DNA of 64,000 nt from Homalodisca vitripennis (Eukaryota; Arthropoda; Insecta; Hemiptera; Cicadellidae), in contig NC_060208.1 in NCBI RefSeq assembly GCF_021130785.1, positions 50,160,501-50,224,500 on the forward strand. Reading direction: 5' to 3'. Below are positions 54,201-64,000 of the stretch, piece after piece (the first letter of the stretch is position 1; every line of letters starts with the position of its first letter). The position numbers and the translations under genes were made by a program. The notes below the pieces were generated by a model. It saw only the letters and a program-made list of their open reading frames with translations. It did no database searches and had not been told where the DNA came from.

Positions 54201-57200
54201 GTCAGTTTACTAGTTTCAGATCTCCCTTACATCTTGTCAGTGATGTGCAATGGTATCAATCTCATGTCCTTACCTATTCCAATGAAAGGACTTGGCAAAG
54301 ACTCTATGTAACAACATTATGTACCCTTATATTTACATATTTAAGCCGCGATTATTTTAACTCTTTCAAAATATTTATTTTTTAAGAGGTTGATAGATTT
54401 TAGAAAATATGTTCATGTGACATGGTATTTGAAAGTTAATTAGTTGTAAATAAAACATTTTCAACTGCTGAGTACTGCTTTAAGAGAATATACCATGTGT
54501 TACAGGTACATATTTGAAAAGTTTTGATTTGTACCCCTAATACCAGTTTTGACTAACACTGTTCCTCAAATTAAAAATATTTAAAATAGATTCCCTTTAT
54601 ATTATTTATGAGGATAGGATTTTTTCTTAAGAGCAGCTCTAATCGGTATTTAAATGTTTAAATATTTGTTTAGAGCACCTTAAGTTACTCACTTTGTTTA
54701 TTTACTAAACAAACTATTTGGTGTTAAAAAGAGGTTACGTGACCTGTATCATGACATGGTTAAAACTCACCTAAGGTGTTTTAAAAAAGAAAAAGATTCT
54801 CTAACATATCTACGTCAGTTGGAAATGAGCGGAGGGTTTTGTAGAAATAAACGATTAACACTTTATTACAACGAATAACCCTTTTTCTAAGAGTAAATCC
54901 GACATTGGCTATAAACTTGATTATAGAAATATTTTTAAAGTGGTTAAAGAAAGCAGTAAAATCACAAAAGACGTTTGTTGTGTATTGCAATGCAAGGGAA
55001 CTGTAGCTGACTCTAGTGATCCAACATGATATGCCAACGTATACGCACATCACACAGTGTGGTTTGTTTACGCAGAGTAGCCATTGTGGAAACCATTTCG
55101 ATGTAATCTGTTCTTCAACAGCGTTGACGGAGTACACATCACTAAGTCCCTCGAGTTTTTAATTACACAGATTCAGAATTTTATGTTACACTCAGAAATG
55201 AGTTTCTGAATTATACAATGTTACATCAATACATCTTTAACCACGGGACTTTTTATTATAGTAGGTATTTCATGCATCTTCAATTAATTTAGCCACCCTG
55301 CCTCTGGTGAACGATTCTTTCTAAACTACTGAATTTCCAGATTTACCTTTTATTGTTTTTGCCTTTTACATCTTTTTCACAATATTGATATTTTGTTCTT
55401 GGCCAGCTTACTTCTCTGTGTTTCCGTTAGTATGTCTCTTCACCCTGCTGTCAAATTGGTCTTTTCCCGTGTTTCGCCACAGATTTAAAATTACTATGAT
55501 AGATATATTAGTACCTACCTTTTTCTCATCATCGCCAGTTTTATAACTGTGGACATTTCCTCGACTTATTATGTTTGTTAGTTTGTTTGTCATACTTCAA
55601 CTTTTCCGCTTCAATCCAGTTTATGGTACCAAGAATGTTCGGTTTCTATAAATGTATATTTTTATCACTCCTCTGTGTCTATTAAAATTGTTCAGAACAT
55701 TTTACTTCGAGATAAATGACATATTTTGTGATTATTTTTCATACTTGTGAAATGTAAATAGTGTAGTATCACTGACGCAACCTTAACAATCCTTATTATT
55801 GTTAAATCCCTATCTTCGAAACGAATTTGCAGAGATGCAATTATAGTATAAGATAGATTAAGCGTCTTTGGATTATCATCCCAATTATTGAATCTTCTGT
55901 CTTATTCCACCCACTGCTTAGGTTGATCCAACCATTATGTTGCCTTATCTTTTCTGTCCCAGTCTTCGGTAAATTCCATGCTATTATGTCCTGAATCCAT
56001 CCTTGTTTTATGTATACATTGTTTCTTTTGTGATAACCTCACAAAATATTAATTCAATATAAATCCCTCTGTATGAGTAAAATAGTTTTGGGTTATTTTG
56101 TTATCCTAAAGGAAGGTAGAATAAGATAATTTTAGATTATGTAACCTTTATTACATGTAATGCTTAATACTAGTAAACATACCATGATTTTTTAAATAAA
56201 ATAAAACCGTTTTACGGTTATCAGAAATATTACACATTAATTTAAATACAACAGTGAAACATTGCCGAAATCCCTTGAAAATGCTTTTGTATTTTATGCA
56301 ATAACAACCTTCGTCTTCACCTTGCCACAACCTAGTTTACTGTGATGTTCAGGAGTCGGCAGCCTCAAGAACGTCTCTATCAGAGTCCCGGTGGCCGTCA
56401 CCACTGGAGCAACAGTGTCTCTCTCCTGCATCTATGACCTTGAGGGAGAGCAACTGTACACCATCAAGTGGTACAAAGGTCGCCAAGAGTTCTTCCGGTA
56501 TGTGCCCAAGGAGCTGCCACACACAAGGGTCTTCCCAATCAAAGGTTTTAATGTGGATGTGAGTATGTGGATGCATTGCTTATTTCCACAAATATAAAAT
56601 TTGGTAATATGCTACAGGATACAATGTTTTAAAAAGGATATTGAAGTAAAAGTTTACCCCATTTTGTTAATATAATTATGAAATTATAATTTATAAATTT
56701 TAAATTATTATACCATGGATACAGCTTTCCTTTTTCGAATTGATTTTAATTAGAAACATACTATTTTAAATTAGCCTGTCAATTTAATTAGGTTTTACAC
56801 TTGAAGTTTATTTATTATTTTTTACTTGAAGTATTCCAACAGAAATTTTATTGGTTTCAATTTAAAGTCACATTATTGGCTTTCAATTAGTGTCATATTT
56901 ATTTTCTCTTTTGTTTGATATTGAAATTTAATTTCTTGCTCACTTTAATACTAATTTCGTTCACATTTATTTTGCCAAACGTATTAGTAATTCATCATCT
57001 ATTATCATTTCTTATTCTCGTATTAAAACTTTTAATAGTAAAAACTTCTTTATTACAAAATGATGATGCACGCTTATAAGAAGAGCCTTTTACTTCTCTA
57101 ACATATGACTGGATGGTATAGGTGAGCCTGTCTGGACCGCAGAAGGTTGTTCTCAGAGATGTCCAAAGAGCCATGTCCGGAAAATACCTCTGCGAAGTGT

Positions 57201-60200
57201 CGACGGATGCTCCCGATTTCCTCACAAAACTTGTGTCGGCTAATATGAATATAGTGCGTAAGTGTTTACTCTCTCCTAGTTCCAACCTGTATAGCTTTTA
57301 TCTCCCCTGCTAAGATAGGGATTGAAAGAATCAAAATGCTAAGGTTTGTGCATATCTAACCCCTACTTGGTCTGAAGGAAAGTACTTCCCCACGTCGACT
57401 GTCCCCTTGTCTATTTCTCCATATCTCATTATAGAAAAGTCACTCTGGAGCTGTCTTGGTTATTTATAACTGTACGAATACTATTACACTAATATTTATA
57501 ACTGGAATATTAACATGAAACTACGTGAAATGGGCATTTTTAAGGAAGGAAACTATTTATATTAAGCCCGCAGGTTGGACTGTATCCAGAATTTACCCTT
57601 TGTAAGTCTTAAATCAATGAAGATCATATTCTCTAAAACTTGATGGTGCCAAGTTTAACGATCGTGTAAAAAGAAAACACGATCTTCCTTGTGTGAAACA
57701 CTAATCATTTTGAAATTTACAACACACCATCCAAATGTGTTTTTGTCTACCACTACACAATGCAATCTACTTTTACCGGCCACAAGAAATGATGTACAAA
57801 AATGCAATAAAATTATTTCCTGTTACAAAAACATCTTTTACTTTAATAGTTTATTTATATATTTTTCTTACCCCACTGTTCAACCAACAACGTCAAAAAA
57901 CGTATTTCTCTTTCCGCATTTATTTTAATGACTAATGGTAAGATATCAGATTGATGGTATCAAGCCAAATACCTTCGATCCACCTGTCTCATACGCCTTG
58001 TGTGCTTGTTATTATACTTTACAGAGAACAGATTTTTAAATGACCAAATAAAAGCTAAAATTAATTTCTACTGAAGTATCTAAAGGGGTGTTCTTTAACT
58101 ATGTTGAAAATTAGTAATATTTATTCTCACTAAATTCAAAATCATCATCCAAAACTGTAAAGGAACAAAGCAACTAACTTCTTTTCTAGTATTTAATTTA
58201 TGACTAGGCGTTCATAACATCATTAGTACGGGTGAATCGATTCCAAGAATTCCTTTATAGGCCCATGTTGAAAACGGTTTCCATGACGTGAAGTGAAAAT
58301 TACGATTATTATTAAGCTCTCATACTAACCATGAACTGGAAGGAGCTGATTTGGTCAGGACATGGATTAATTATTAATATACAGTATAAAGAAACCTTGT
58401 AATTATAAATTTACAGACTTATTGTACGATTTTTCATCAGAAGATTGTAACCCAATAGTTATTATAAATATTGAGAAGAAAATAAGAAAATATAAATTAA
58501 AGAAGAAAATAAGAATTTATTATTGATCCTAATTTTGATTAGGAGGTTTTAAAATGTATTTGATTGCAACACATCCGGCTTCGAGTATTATAAAACATGT
58601 ATTTCTATGTATTGGCAAATTTTACCTATTACAATAAACTAACAATAAACTCATTTGTGCATATGAAAACACCCGTCGGTTACATTCAACAAATATTTTT
58701 AGATCCGATTGATGGGTTCGTTTTTATATCTTTTAAGTCATTTCATCTAAAACACGTTTTAGATTTAATGTTTCATCTATATTTCTTCTTTATATGCGTA
58801 TTAAAGCACTTCAGAGCTTAATCTGAGAACCAGTATTGAATAACCAATTTAAGGTGAATATATTTTAGTAAACTTCACAGAATGCACCTTGTGCTAAAGT
58901 GTCTTATTTCAAAGGTTTTACATTGTTTAAAGTAAGTAGCTCTTGATGGCTCTTTAGGGTAGTTTCGTAATCAAAGTTTTTGCTTTGCTTCGTATAATAT
59001 GAACTAATTTAAAAGAGCAAATATGCTCATGTTCCTCTTCAAACATATATCTAGTAAATTATAAGAATCAATATAAAAGTGAGGTTGTTGTAATAGTACT
59101 ATATGTGTACAAATCTTCTCACAATAAAATTTTGCTTTTATATTTATCGTTTTTCACACATTTTCCGTCTGTAATTTTATCACGAAAGCGATACTTTTTA
59201 AAATGAGTTGAGATAAAAAACAAATGCAAACTATAAGGAACTTTTTCAGGGCCACTGGAGCAAAAACCAGTTATAGAGCTTGAAAAGAGCCGGTACAACC
59301 TTGGAGACACACTGAGAGGAAACTGTACTTCTCCTCCCTCCAGCCCTCCAACCAACCTCACTCTCTATGTCAACGGTAATAAGGTGAGTGAGGGACAATT
59401 TCGTTTTACTCCACATATACATGTCGGCTGGGTAAAAGAATTGTCTCTTGTGTCAATAGATAAGAGCAAAACAACTTTATAAGCTGGATAATTTAAATAG
59501 AAATGTAATTCTAAATTTAGACTCTAAACAATGAAATATCATAAAACTTTATTTTTCCAGTTCAAAAGATAAGTTACAAAAGGAACAGACAAGTTTTATC
59601 TTTAATTACTGTCATTGAACTTCCGCATCAAAAGGTACAACATGCAGGTTTATTTCTTTTGAGCATTATTTTTCGTAGGACTTTAAGGTCAATTCATATT
59701 GATTCTAATTATTACGGTGACGCGGTCAGTATGAAGACTAAATAAAATATTGAGCAAACTGCGTAAAAAAATACTAACCCAATTCAAATTTAAAGTACTT
59801 CGTCCTAGCTCTGGAGATCCATCTTTAGTCAAACTATGTTCAACCGAAACTGCTAACAATAAACATTCATCCGTATATTAGTTGAAAGGTATATCAGCAA
59901 CATTCTGGCCTCAAATCTCAACATAAATCTTAATTATTAGGGTTTTTCCAAGTTCTAGAACAATATTGTTGGTTAAATATAGGTTTCCCCACAGCGAGAC
60001 GTGATATTTCATGAATTCTTTATTTGAATTGTGTTAGCAATATATCGACTTGAAACATCGTTTGAACCGGAAACCCGTCATGATAGTCAGTTTACATTAC
60101 CTATTTAGATACTCATACAATATGTCCCTTTACATATATCAAGTCTTGGTGAAATATTTTTGTGTGAATCAATCTTTATTATAGTTGAATATGTCAAATG

Positions 60201-63200
60201 ATGTTGGTAAGTGCAAAATTAAAGAACGAGGTCAATATGAGAATACGTGTTGTAAAAGCTACTTATTGTGCAACAGTACTAATTAATAGGAAAGGAAATA
60301 TGATTATATATTATGTCAAATTCCTTTACTTTACAGTTAATGATATGGTTAAAATACCTTTTAATTCCTAAATCTAGAAAATTGGTGCAAAAACAAGTTT
60401 TAAAACGAATTTAACCGAATACTTAGTGAAAATTATATAGGTAATCAATCCCTTGTAATGCAACTTTAAAAGTACTGCATTTTAAAAATACACACATTTT
60501 TACCTTAATTAGCTACCGCCAGTTTGGAGACGGTTGATTTGCTATAAGTTTTAAAACTTTTTATTACTCATAGCTTTTCATGAATGGAAGGCAAAGAGTA
60601 CTTCGTAGAATATCATAAAACTTTACATTTCAATTTCAAAAGGTAAGTTACAAAAGGAACAACAAGTTTTATCTTTAATTACTGTCATTGGACTTCCGCA
60701 TCAAAAGGTACAACATGCAGGTTTATATGTTTAGTATTCGTATACTAAACTGTAGGCAAACATGTCAGTAATACATAACTCAAACTTAGGCTACATCTTC
60801 GTCTTCATATAGATAACAAAGAACACTGATTGTTTGTAGATTTAAAAATGATATATTCATAACAAAAGAGACCACCCAAATATTATTCACAGTAAGAAAG
60901 ATATATTAAATGCAAATACGCAGTGAAAGGGTTGCGACAGATGGCGCTCCCTGAAACAATATGCCCTTTATTGTTTGTCCAGTTCACTAATGACCTCTTT
61001 TGTGCCCCACTATCTATTAGTGCCTCCTGATTCGTCATTGACGTTCATTATTAATTATGCCATCAGAAGCATACAAGTGTATCTGTGTTGAGACACATCA
61101 GCTGTTTATCACAATCTATCATTGTATTACCCATTGATGGTTCACGAACACACACTTTCTCAAATGGTATGAGGATTTACGTTTTACACATTTCTAACAA
61201 TATAATGATTTATTGGACATATTCATATACTTCTGAAAACGCCTGTTTGGTATTTAGGACTATCTCAACTCTTCACGATCGGTTTTACCACAGTATGTCT
61301 ATTGTTAAGCTGGTGAAATAGGTATTTCATGAGTAGCAGAATTAAGGATGTTTAATTTTACAGTATGTATTTGAGTTATACATTTGTTTACCATATAGCA
61401 AAACTTTGCTACTCTAAGACTGGTGTGTATCTTTAAGAAAGAAAACGAAACAGGATTAACGATCTATAAAGTTTGAACGTACTGAAAAAATTACCTTATT
61501 TGTTTTATTCTTTTTTATTTTCCTCCGGTAAAGAAAGTTAATAAGACTTGTTATCTTATTACTATGATTTTGTAGCGATTTTTACAAACTATATATTTTT
61601 GATTGATGCGTAAAAACGATATTGTACTTGGAATCATATTAGTTCAAGAAGAATATATTAGTTCTCCAAACATCATGTCCAGTTTTTGGTAATAATGGGA
61701 AAAGTCTGGAAGTCTTTTTACTCAAAAAACTTGCAATACATATCTGATATTGGCTATATTTGTTACCTTTAGCATGGAGCCAATATTGAGTTGTATTAAA
61801 TAGGCCAACATGTTTTAATTCCGCTAGATTTTACTGCAACTATAAAAATTAAAAGTATATGTGTATAGGTAGGAGCAGGGCCTTATCTGAAAACAGTCCA
61901 TTTCGGTGAGGAGGAGAACACTGTGACCTTGACCCAGTTAGCTGTGGAGGTCAATAGCTTCCTGGGCAACAAGGTTCGGGTGCAGTGCGTCGCCGACATG
62001 TTCGGCGTTTTCCGAACTTACTCGGAACAAATTGAAGTGGCCGTTGCGGAAGATCGGCCCAGACTTGCATCGGTACTGGATAACCGAGAGTCTTCTTCAA
62101 GTAAGTTATTCCTGGAAACTATACTGTACCAGAAGCTTATACCTTACGATTTAACTACTTACTTGCACTGCAGAATTTTGTATTTTATTTATCAAATGTT
62201 TTTATCCTTTTTTCTCCTTGGCCCTTCTTTCCAGAAGGATTTTTAATTTTTAATGATGAGGAGCTCCAAAACCCAAAACTAATCGAGTAATTTTGATAAC
62301 TAGGCTACATTTTCTTCATAAGGTTTTAAAATTTCAGATGTTAAATATTTGAACTATAAATTGTTACTAATTATTTAGTGCCTTGTTACTTAGTAGCAAC
62401 TAGCAGCTTTTAAAGTTCCTTACAGTCAATTCTGTTTGGGAGTAGTTTTGATTAAATTTTGTTCATAAATGTTTTCAGAGCTGATAGTACAAAAGAAGAT
62501 TGTCTACTGTAAGCTTCTAACTAATCCCGATCTCATATTCAAGCGCTATGTTTTTACAACAATGGAAATCAGAGGAAAAGTCGTTGCAACTGTAGTATAC
62601 TGATGGAGGAGACTCCATCAAAAGTTATTATGACTTAATAAATACAACAAATTCTTGGTTATCTTATCTCATGTTATCTGATAATCCAAGAAGGGACAGC
62701 TTTACCCACAAATAGCCAACAAACAAGTAATAATATGAAATGTAGTACCAGGTTTGAATATTCCATGAAAAGTGGAAGTTATACCATGGAATAAATAAAA
62801 TATATTCTTGATTGTTTTAAACAGTAAAAAAATTCGATCAGCTTATACTTTTTGCACAAACAGTTAAAACACTTCATTAAAAAAATTCAGACATCCAAAT
62901 TTTAGCAAATTACTTTCTAAAATGAGTTTTTGTTATTTTAATGAGATTTCAGTTTATAGTAAAATACTAAGTTTATTTGAATTATTTGTATATAAAAGGG
63001 AGTTTTGGTAACCCCTAAAAGAGTATACAAATATTGTATTTCATTAATCAAATTTATTAATGCAGTTCGTAGTTTATTTTTGCGATAGAAATGCTCGCAA
63101 CAATTGGGGAATTTTAACCCAATATTAATCCTTTTCATGAAATAATGTTTGTAATATTTTTAGATTTTCGTATTGAAACACTGATTTTAAATGTATCTAC

Positions 63201-63670
63201 TGTATTAAAAATATTTCTTAATTTTTACTGTGAGTATAGGGGTATCGAAAGCTTTTTATTCTATGTATGTATTTTGTAGATTTGAGATACATTAGATTAT
63301 ATAGATCTGTCCCACAGTCAGGTAACTCTCCTAAGGTATCCTTTATTTTATGAGATTCCATGAGATCACTTTAAAATAGCTGCTTATGGAAACATACATT
63401 TGTTGCTAGTGACAGCCATTGACATCACCATTCAATGATGGCTAATCAATAATTTCTGCTGGTTGGTTACTTACTAACAGAATATAAGTAGTTCCATTAC
63501 ATGTATACATTCCGTACATAATAAATCGTTCACCCGTACATAGTTCTACCATATAATAACACATGTAGACGATTAAACATGTATTTTACCTTCCAGGCCA
63601 CAACGTCAAGACGCGGTGGAGTATGTTACTGCAGTCGACGTTAGGAGCGCTAATGTTGCTGTACAGGTAG
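37666..63670 (+). CDS. beat: Beaten path (Beat) family two-Ig-domain protein, six-exon gene span
   Basis: Joined exons 37666-37759, 56353-56558, 57122-57257, 59250-59383, 61869-62100 and 63597-63670 give 876 nt (291 residues plus stop) with matching phases (1,0,1,0,1). Seen: a signal-peptide-like start (1-31). Ig domain 1 (about 36-145) has Cys57 in SLSCIYDLEG, Trp71 in IKWYKG, the RYVPKE motif at 80-85 and Cys124 in GKYLCEVS. Ig domain 2 (about 147-250) has Cys171 in RGNCTS and Cys230 in VRVQCVAD. A hydrophobic tail (276-290) ends the protein. N-glycosylation sequons lie at Asn38, Asn170 and Asn181. Known of the family: Beat proteins are insect cell-surface or secreted Ig proteins that bind Sidestep proteins and act in motor-axon defasciculation and targeting. 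The tail without a cytoplasmic domain suggests a GPI anchor (inference). The beat subfamily is not resolved. Exons 2-6 are secure; exon 1 is less so. Confidence 0.85.
41611..41982. repeat. Tandem array, three 124-bp units
   Basis: Units start at 41611, 41735 and 41859, each opening GTGACACAGCAGTTTAAGGT. They differ from one another at only one or two bases, so the triplication is very recent. It lies in the putative first intron of the beat-like gene. Confidence 0.97.
42192..42267. repeat. (TA)n microsatellite with TTA interruptions
   Basis: 76 bp of TA with regularly placed TTA interruptions, about 200 bp after the 124-bp repeats. Likely to form cruciforms and to be length-variable. Confidence 0.97.
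45878..45952 (-). mobile_element. tRNA-derived SINE head or tRNA pseudogene
   Basis: On the minus strand AACTAGCTTATTGGCTGAAC holds an A-box-like motif and CCGGGTTCGAGTCCCGG a perfect T-arm with B box. The 5' acceptor strand does not pair with the 3' GGCGAAGCAAG. A working tRNA is therefore unlikely. Confidence 0.55.
47088..47117. repeat. 12-bp hairpin with a two-base bulge
   Basis: GATATGTCATGC, loop ACTA, then GCATGA-CC-CATATC. Perfect pairing apart from the CC bulge. Confidence 0.75.
50200..50680. other. CpG-richer block inside putative intron 1
   Basis: Less AT-rich than its flanks, with CGATAGAG, CCCGATTAAAACCC, AACGGGGAG, two TTATCCAC motifs (near 50500 and 50520) and TTTATCATCGATTGATAA. 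No family resemblance in the minus 61-codon frame (50180-50365). Candidate regulatory element or old repeat. Confidence 0.25.
52857..53340. repeat. Two-copy 240-bp tandem duplication
   Basis: The segment from 52857 recurs from 53097, including CTATGAGACA(A/G)AA(A/G)GGTCTTTG, TCCACGTAC and TTGGCTATGGAATA. A partial third boundary, GTGATCCTAAAATTGTTTAG, occurs at 53045 and 53286. The copies are clearly diverged. An open frame at 53044-53244 crosses the second copy but is broken in the first. Confidence 0.9.
56353..56558 (+). CDS. beat: beat-like exon 2: first half of Ig domain 1
   Basis: The acceptor TTCAG at 56348-56352 and the donor GAT|GTGAGT at 56558/56559 bound 206 nt (enters in phase 1, leaves in phase 0), residues 33-100. 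It encodes NVSIRVP, the first Ig cysteine in SLSCIYDLEGE, the LYTIKWYKGRQEFFRY core and FPIKGFNVD. The run DLEG-LY-KWYKG-EF-RY-PKE-P-VFP is the family's most recognisable stretch. The reading frame has no start codon of its own that would fit, so an upstream exon is required. Confidence 0.95.
56559..57121 (+). other. Intron 2 of the beat-like gene
   Basis: 563 bp, GTGAGT to TATAG, very AT-rich, with a T-rich polypyrimidine stretch toward its 3' half. Nothing else is seen. Confidence 0.9.
57122..57257 (+). CDS. beat: beat-like exon 3: second half of Ig domain 1
   Basis: It follows the acceptor TATAG and ends at C|GTAAGT (phase 1), residues 101-145. VSLSGPQKVVLRDVQRAMSG leads to the second Ig cysteine in KYLCEVSTDAP, followed by a stretch leading to MNIV. 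The R/KDVxxxxSGxYxCEVSxxAPxF pattern is typical of Beat domain 1. Intron 2 upstream is only 563 bp. Confidence 0.95.
57258..59249 (+). other. Intron 3 of the beat-like gene
   Basis: 1,992 bp, GTAAGT to TTTTTCAG. Small open frames inside (for example 57689-57935 and 58597-58821) are low-complexity Phe/Tyr/Leu-rich and look like chance products of AT-rich DNA. Confidence 0.9.
59250..59383 (+). CDS. beat: beat-like exon 4: linker and start of Ig domain 2
   Basis: The acceptor CTTTTTCAG and donor AAG|GTGAGT bound 134 nt, residues 146 (split Arg) to 190. It encodes PLEQKPVIELEKSRYNLGDT, then LRGNCTSPPSSPP with the first cysteine of domain 2, then NLTLYVNGNK. The RYxxGDxxxxNCTS pattern is conserved in Beat proteins. 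An alternative donor at 59375 (CG|GTAATA) would shorten the exon and break the frame, so the GTGAGT site is preferred. Confidence 0.93.
59384..61868 (+). other. Intron 4 of the beat-like gene
   Basis: 2,485 bp, GTGAGT to TATAG. It contains a direct repeat pair (59535-59654 and 60609-60726) and a somewhat GC-richer patch at 60930-61080 of the kind left by old transposons. The 78-codon open frame at 61085-61321 shows no recognisable domain. Confidence 0.88.
59535..60726. repeat. Direct repeat pair of about 120 bp in intron 4
   Basis: 59535-59654 and 60609-60726 share AAATATCATAAAACTTTA-type starts, AAGTTACAAAAGGAACA, TTTTATCTTTAATTACTGTC and GCATCAAAAGGTACAACATG, on the same strand and about 1,075 bp apart. 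This is either a duplication or two copies of one small repeat. Confidence 0.9.
61869..62100 (+). CDS. beat: beat-like exon 5: rest of Ig domain 2 and start of the C-terminal stalk
   Basis: The acceptor TATAG and donor A|GTAAGT bound 232 nt, residues 191-267 plus one base. It encodes GAGPYLKTVHFGEEENTVTL, then NSFLGNKVRVQCVADMFG carrying the second cysteine of domain 2 (Cys230), then RTYSEQIEVAVAEDRPRLAS and a serine-rich end. The reading frame stays open for 49 codons past the donor before a stop, but the donor is a full consensus and the next exon continues in phase. Confidence 0.94.
62101..63596 (+). other. Intron 5 of the beat-like gene
   Basis: 1,496 bp, GTAAGT to CTTCCAG. AT-rich, with no repeat or coding signal recognised. 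Confidence 0.88.
63597..63670 (+). CDS. beat: beat-like exon 6: C-terminal hydrophobic tail and stop
   Basis: The acceptor CTTCCAG is followed by 74 nt that complete Ser268 and encode HNVKTRWSMLLQSTLGALML, LYR and a TAG stop at 63668-63670. The short basic stretch and then a hydrophobic end with no cytoplasmic region suit a GPI attachment signal with the serine-rich 265-268 stretch as a possible cleavage zone (inference). The phase fits exon 5 exactly. No AATAAA is seen before the window ends, so the 3' UTR continues beyond it. Confidence 0.85.
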
Positions 63671-64000
63671 CAGTTGTAATCTCCCGCCACTTAGTTCCAA
63701 GTCGCGGGTAGACGGCTCGACAGTCCGTGACGAAACGTCTGTCACAACAGAAAAATGTTTCTACGAATCAAATCTCTGTGTACTTTGTTCTTCCATTGAG
63801 GCGTACCTAGCATTTCTGTATATATCATCGTTCATTACCGTATGGTAATTTTAATGTGCCAAGCTGATTGTAAATAGGAAGATGTAGGATGGAGTCTGTT
63901 GTGGATGAGCTGGGACTGTGGTTACTTACTGGAGGAAAAAAATTGTTCTTAGCATCGATATTTGTAACCCATTGTTGTATTTTATGATGAAATATTTTAT
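63671..64000 (+). other. beat: 3' UTR of the beat-like gene (partial)
   Basis: The sequence after the TAG stop begins GC-richer (to about 63750) and turns AT-rich. No canonical AATAAA polyadenylation signal is seen up to base 64000, so the transcript end is probably outside the window. Confidence 0.5.

Larger units (their letters stand above)
37760..56352 (+). other. Putative intron 1 of the beat-like gene (18.6 kb)
   Basis: It begins GTAATATT and ends TTCAG. It is mostly AT-rich DNA with no recognisable exon on either strand. Contents noted separately: three 124-bp repeats at 41611-41982, a TA tract at 42192-42267, a tRNA-like SINE head at 45878-45952, a hairpin at 47088-47117, a CpG-richer block at 50200-50680 and a 240-bp duplication at 52857-53340. 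The stretches 37.8-41.6, 42.3-45.8, 47.2-50.2, 50.7-52.8 and 53.4-56.3 kb hold nothing further I can name. Confidence 0.5.

Noticed and set aside
54781..55137. 118-codon minus-strand frame
   Set aside because: Longest AT-region frame after the transposase, but no domain, no signal peptide and no splice context recognised. The Cys/Tyr/Phe-rich composition fits chance or an old repeat.
56349..56576. Minus-strand frame opposite beat exon 2
   Set aside because: Shadow of the real plus-strand exon.
56995..57285. Minus-strand frame opposite beat exon 3
   Set aside because: Shadow of the real exon, and it runs into AT-rich intron.
58420..58440. TTTTTCATCAG as a third hammerhead-like core
   Set aside because: The complement has CUGAUGA, but no stem II followed by GAAA in the right place.

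Overview
The window looks like a piece of an insect nuclear genome, probably one of large size. It is AT-rich and gene-poor, has GT-AG introns of 0.5 to about 19 kb, and holds relics typical of arthropods: DD41D Tc1/mariner transposases, Jockey/CR1-type LINE remains, tRNA-derived SINEs, Penelope-type hairpins and many tandem repeats. There is no sign of bacterial or organellar DNA. The species cannot be named from the sequence alone.

The only clear cellular gene is on the plus strand in the right part: a beaten path (beat) family gene, a secreted or membrane-anchored two-Ig-domain protein of the Beat/Sidestep axon-guidance system. Five exons (56353-56558, 57122-57257, 59250-59383, 61869-62100, 63597-63670) join in frame at consensus splice sites. 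A signal-peptide-like exon at 37666-37759 has the matching phase and lies just downstream of a CpG-rich block (about 37140-37560) that could be the promoter and 5' leader. With this exon the reading frame is 876 nt, or 291 residues, with a hydrophobic C-terminal tail suggesting a GPI anchor. The first intron would then be 18.6 kb.

The left 37 kb is intergenic, or belongs to a gene whose exons are not visible. From left to right it holds: half of a dispersed repeat pair at the left edge; a six-copy 68-bp tandem array (2332-2739); a nearly complete DD41D transposon with 32-bp inverted repeats and three frameshifts (3172-4484); SINE heads; a GC-richer block at 8335-8640; a LINE reverse transcriptase relic (about 12815-13318); a degenerate 78-bp tandem repeat (15049-15354); a hammerhead-like Penelope hairpin (about 16085-16140); a 521-bp MITE containing a tRNA-like segment (17110-17630); a 97-bp tandem array (23565-24765); a tRNA-derived SINE (25563-25790) with a second copy at 36495-36715; a decayed minus-strand DD41D transposase (29292-30391) lying between 37-bp direct repeats; and a second hammerhead-like hairpin (35051-35093) bracketed by 28-nt inverted repeats.

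The putative first intron (37760-56352) holds three exact-phase 124-bp repeats, a long TA tract, a tRNA-like SINE head, a CpG-richer block near 50.2-50.7 kb and a 240-bp tandem duplication. The last introns hold a 120-bp direct repeat pair. Most open reading frames here are chance products of AT-rich DNA or lie in repeats.
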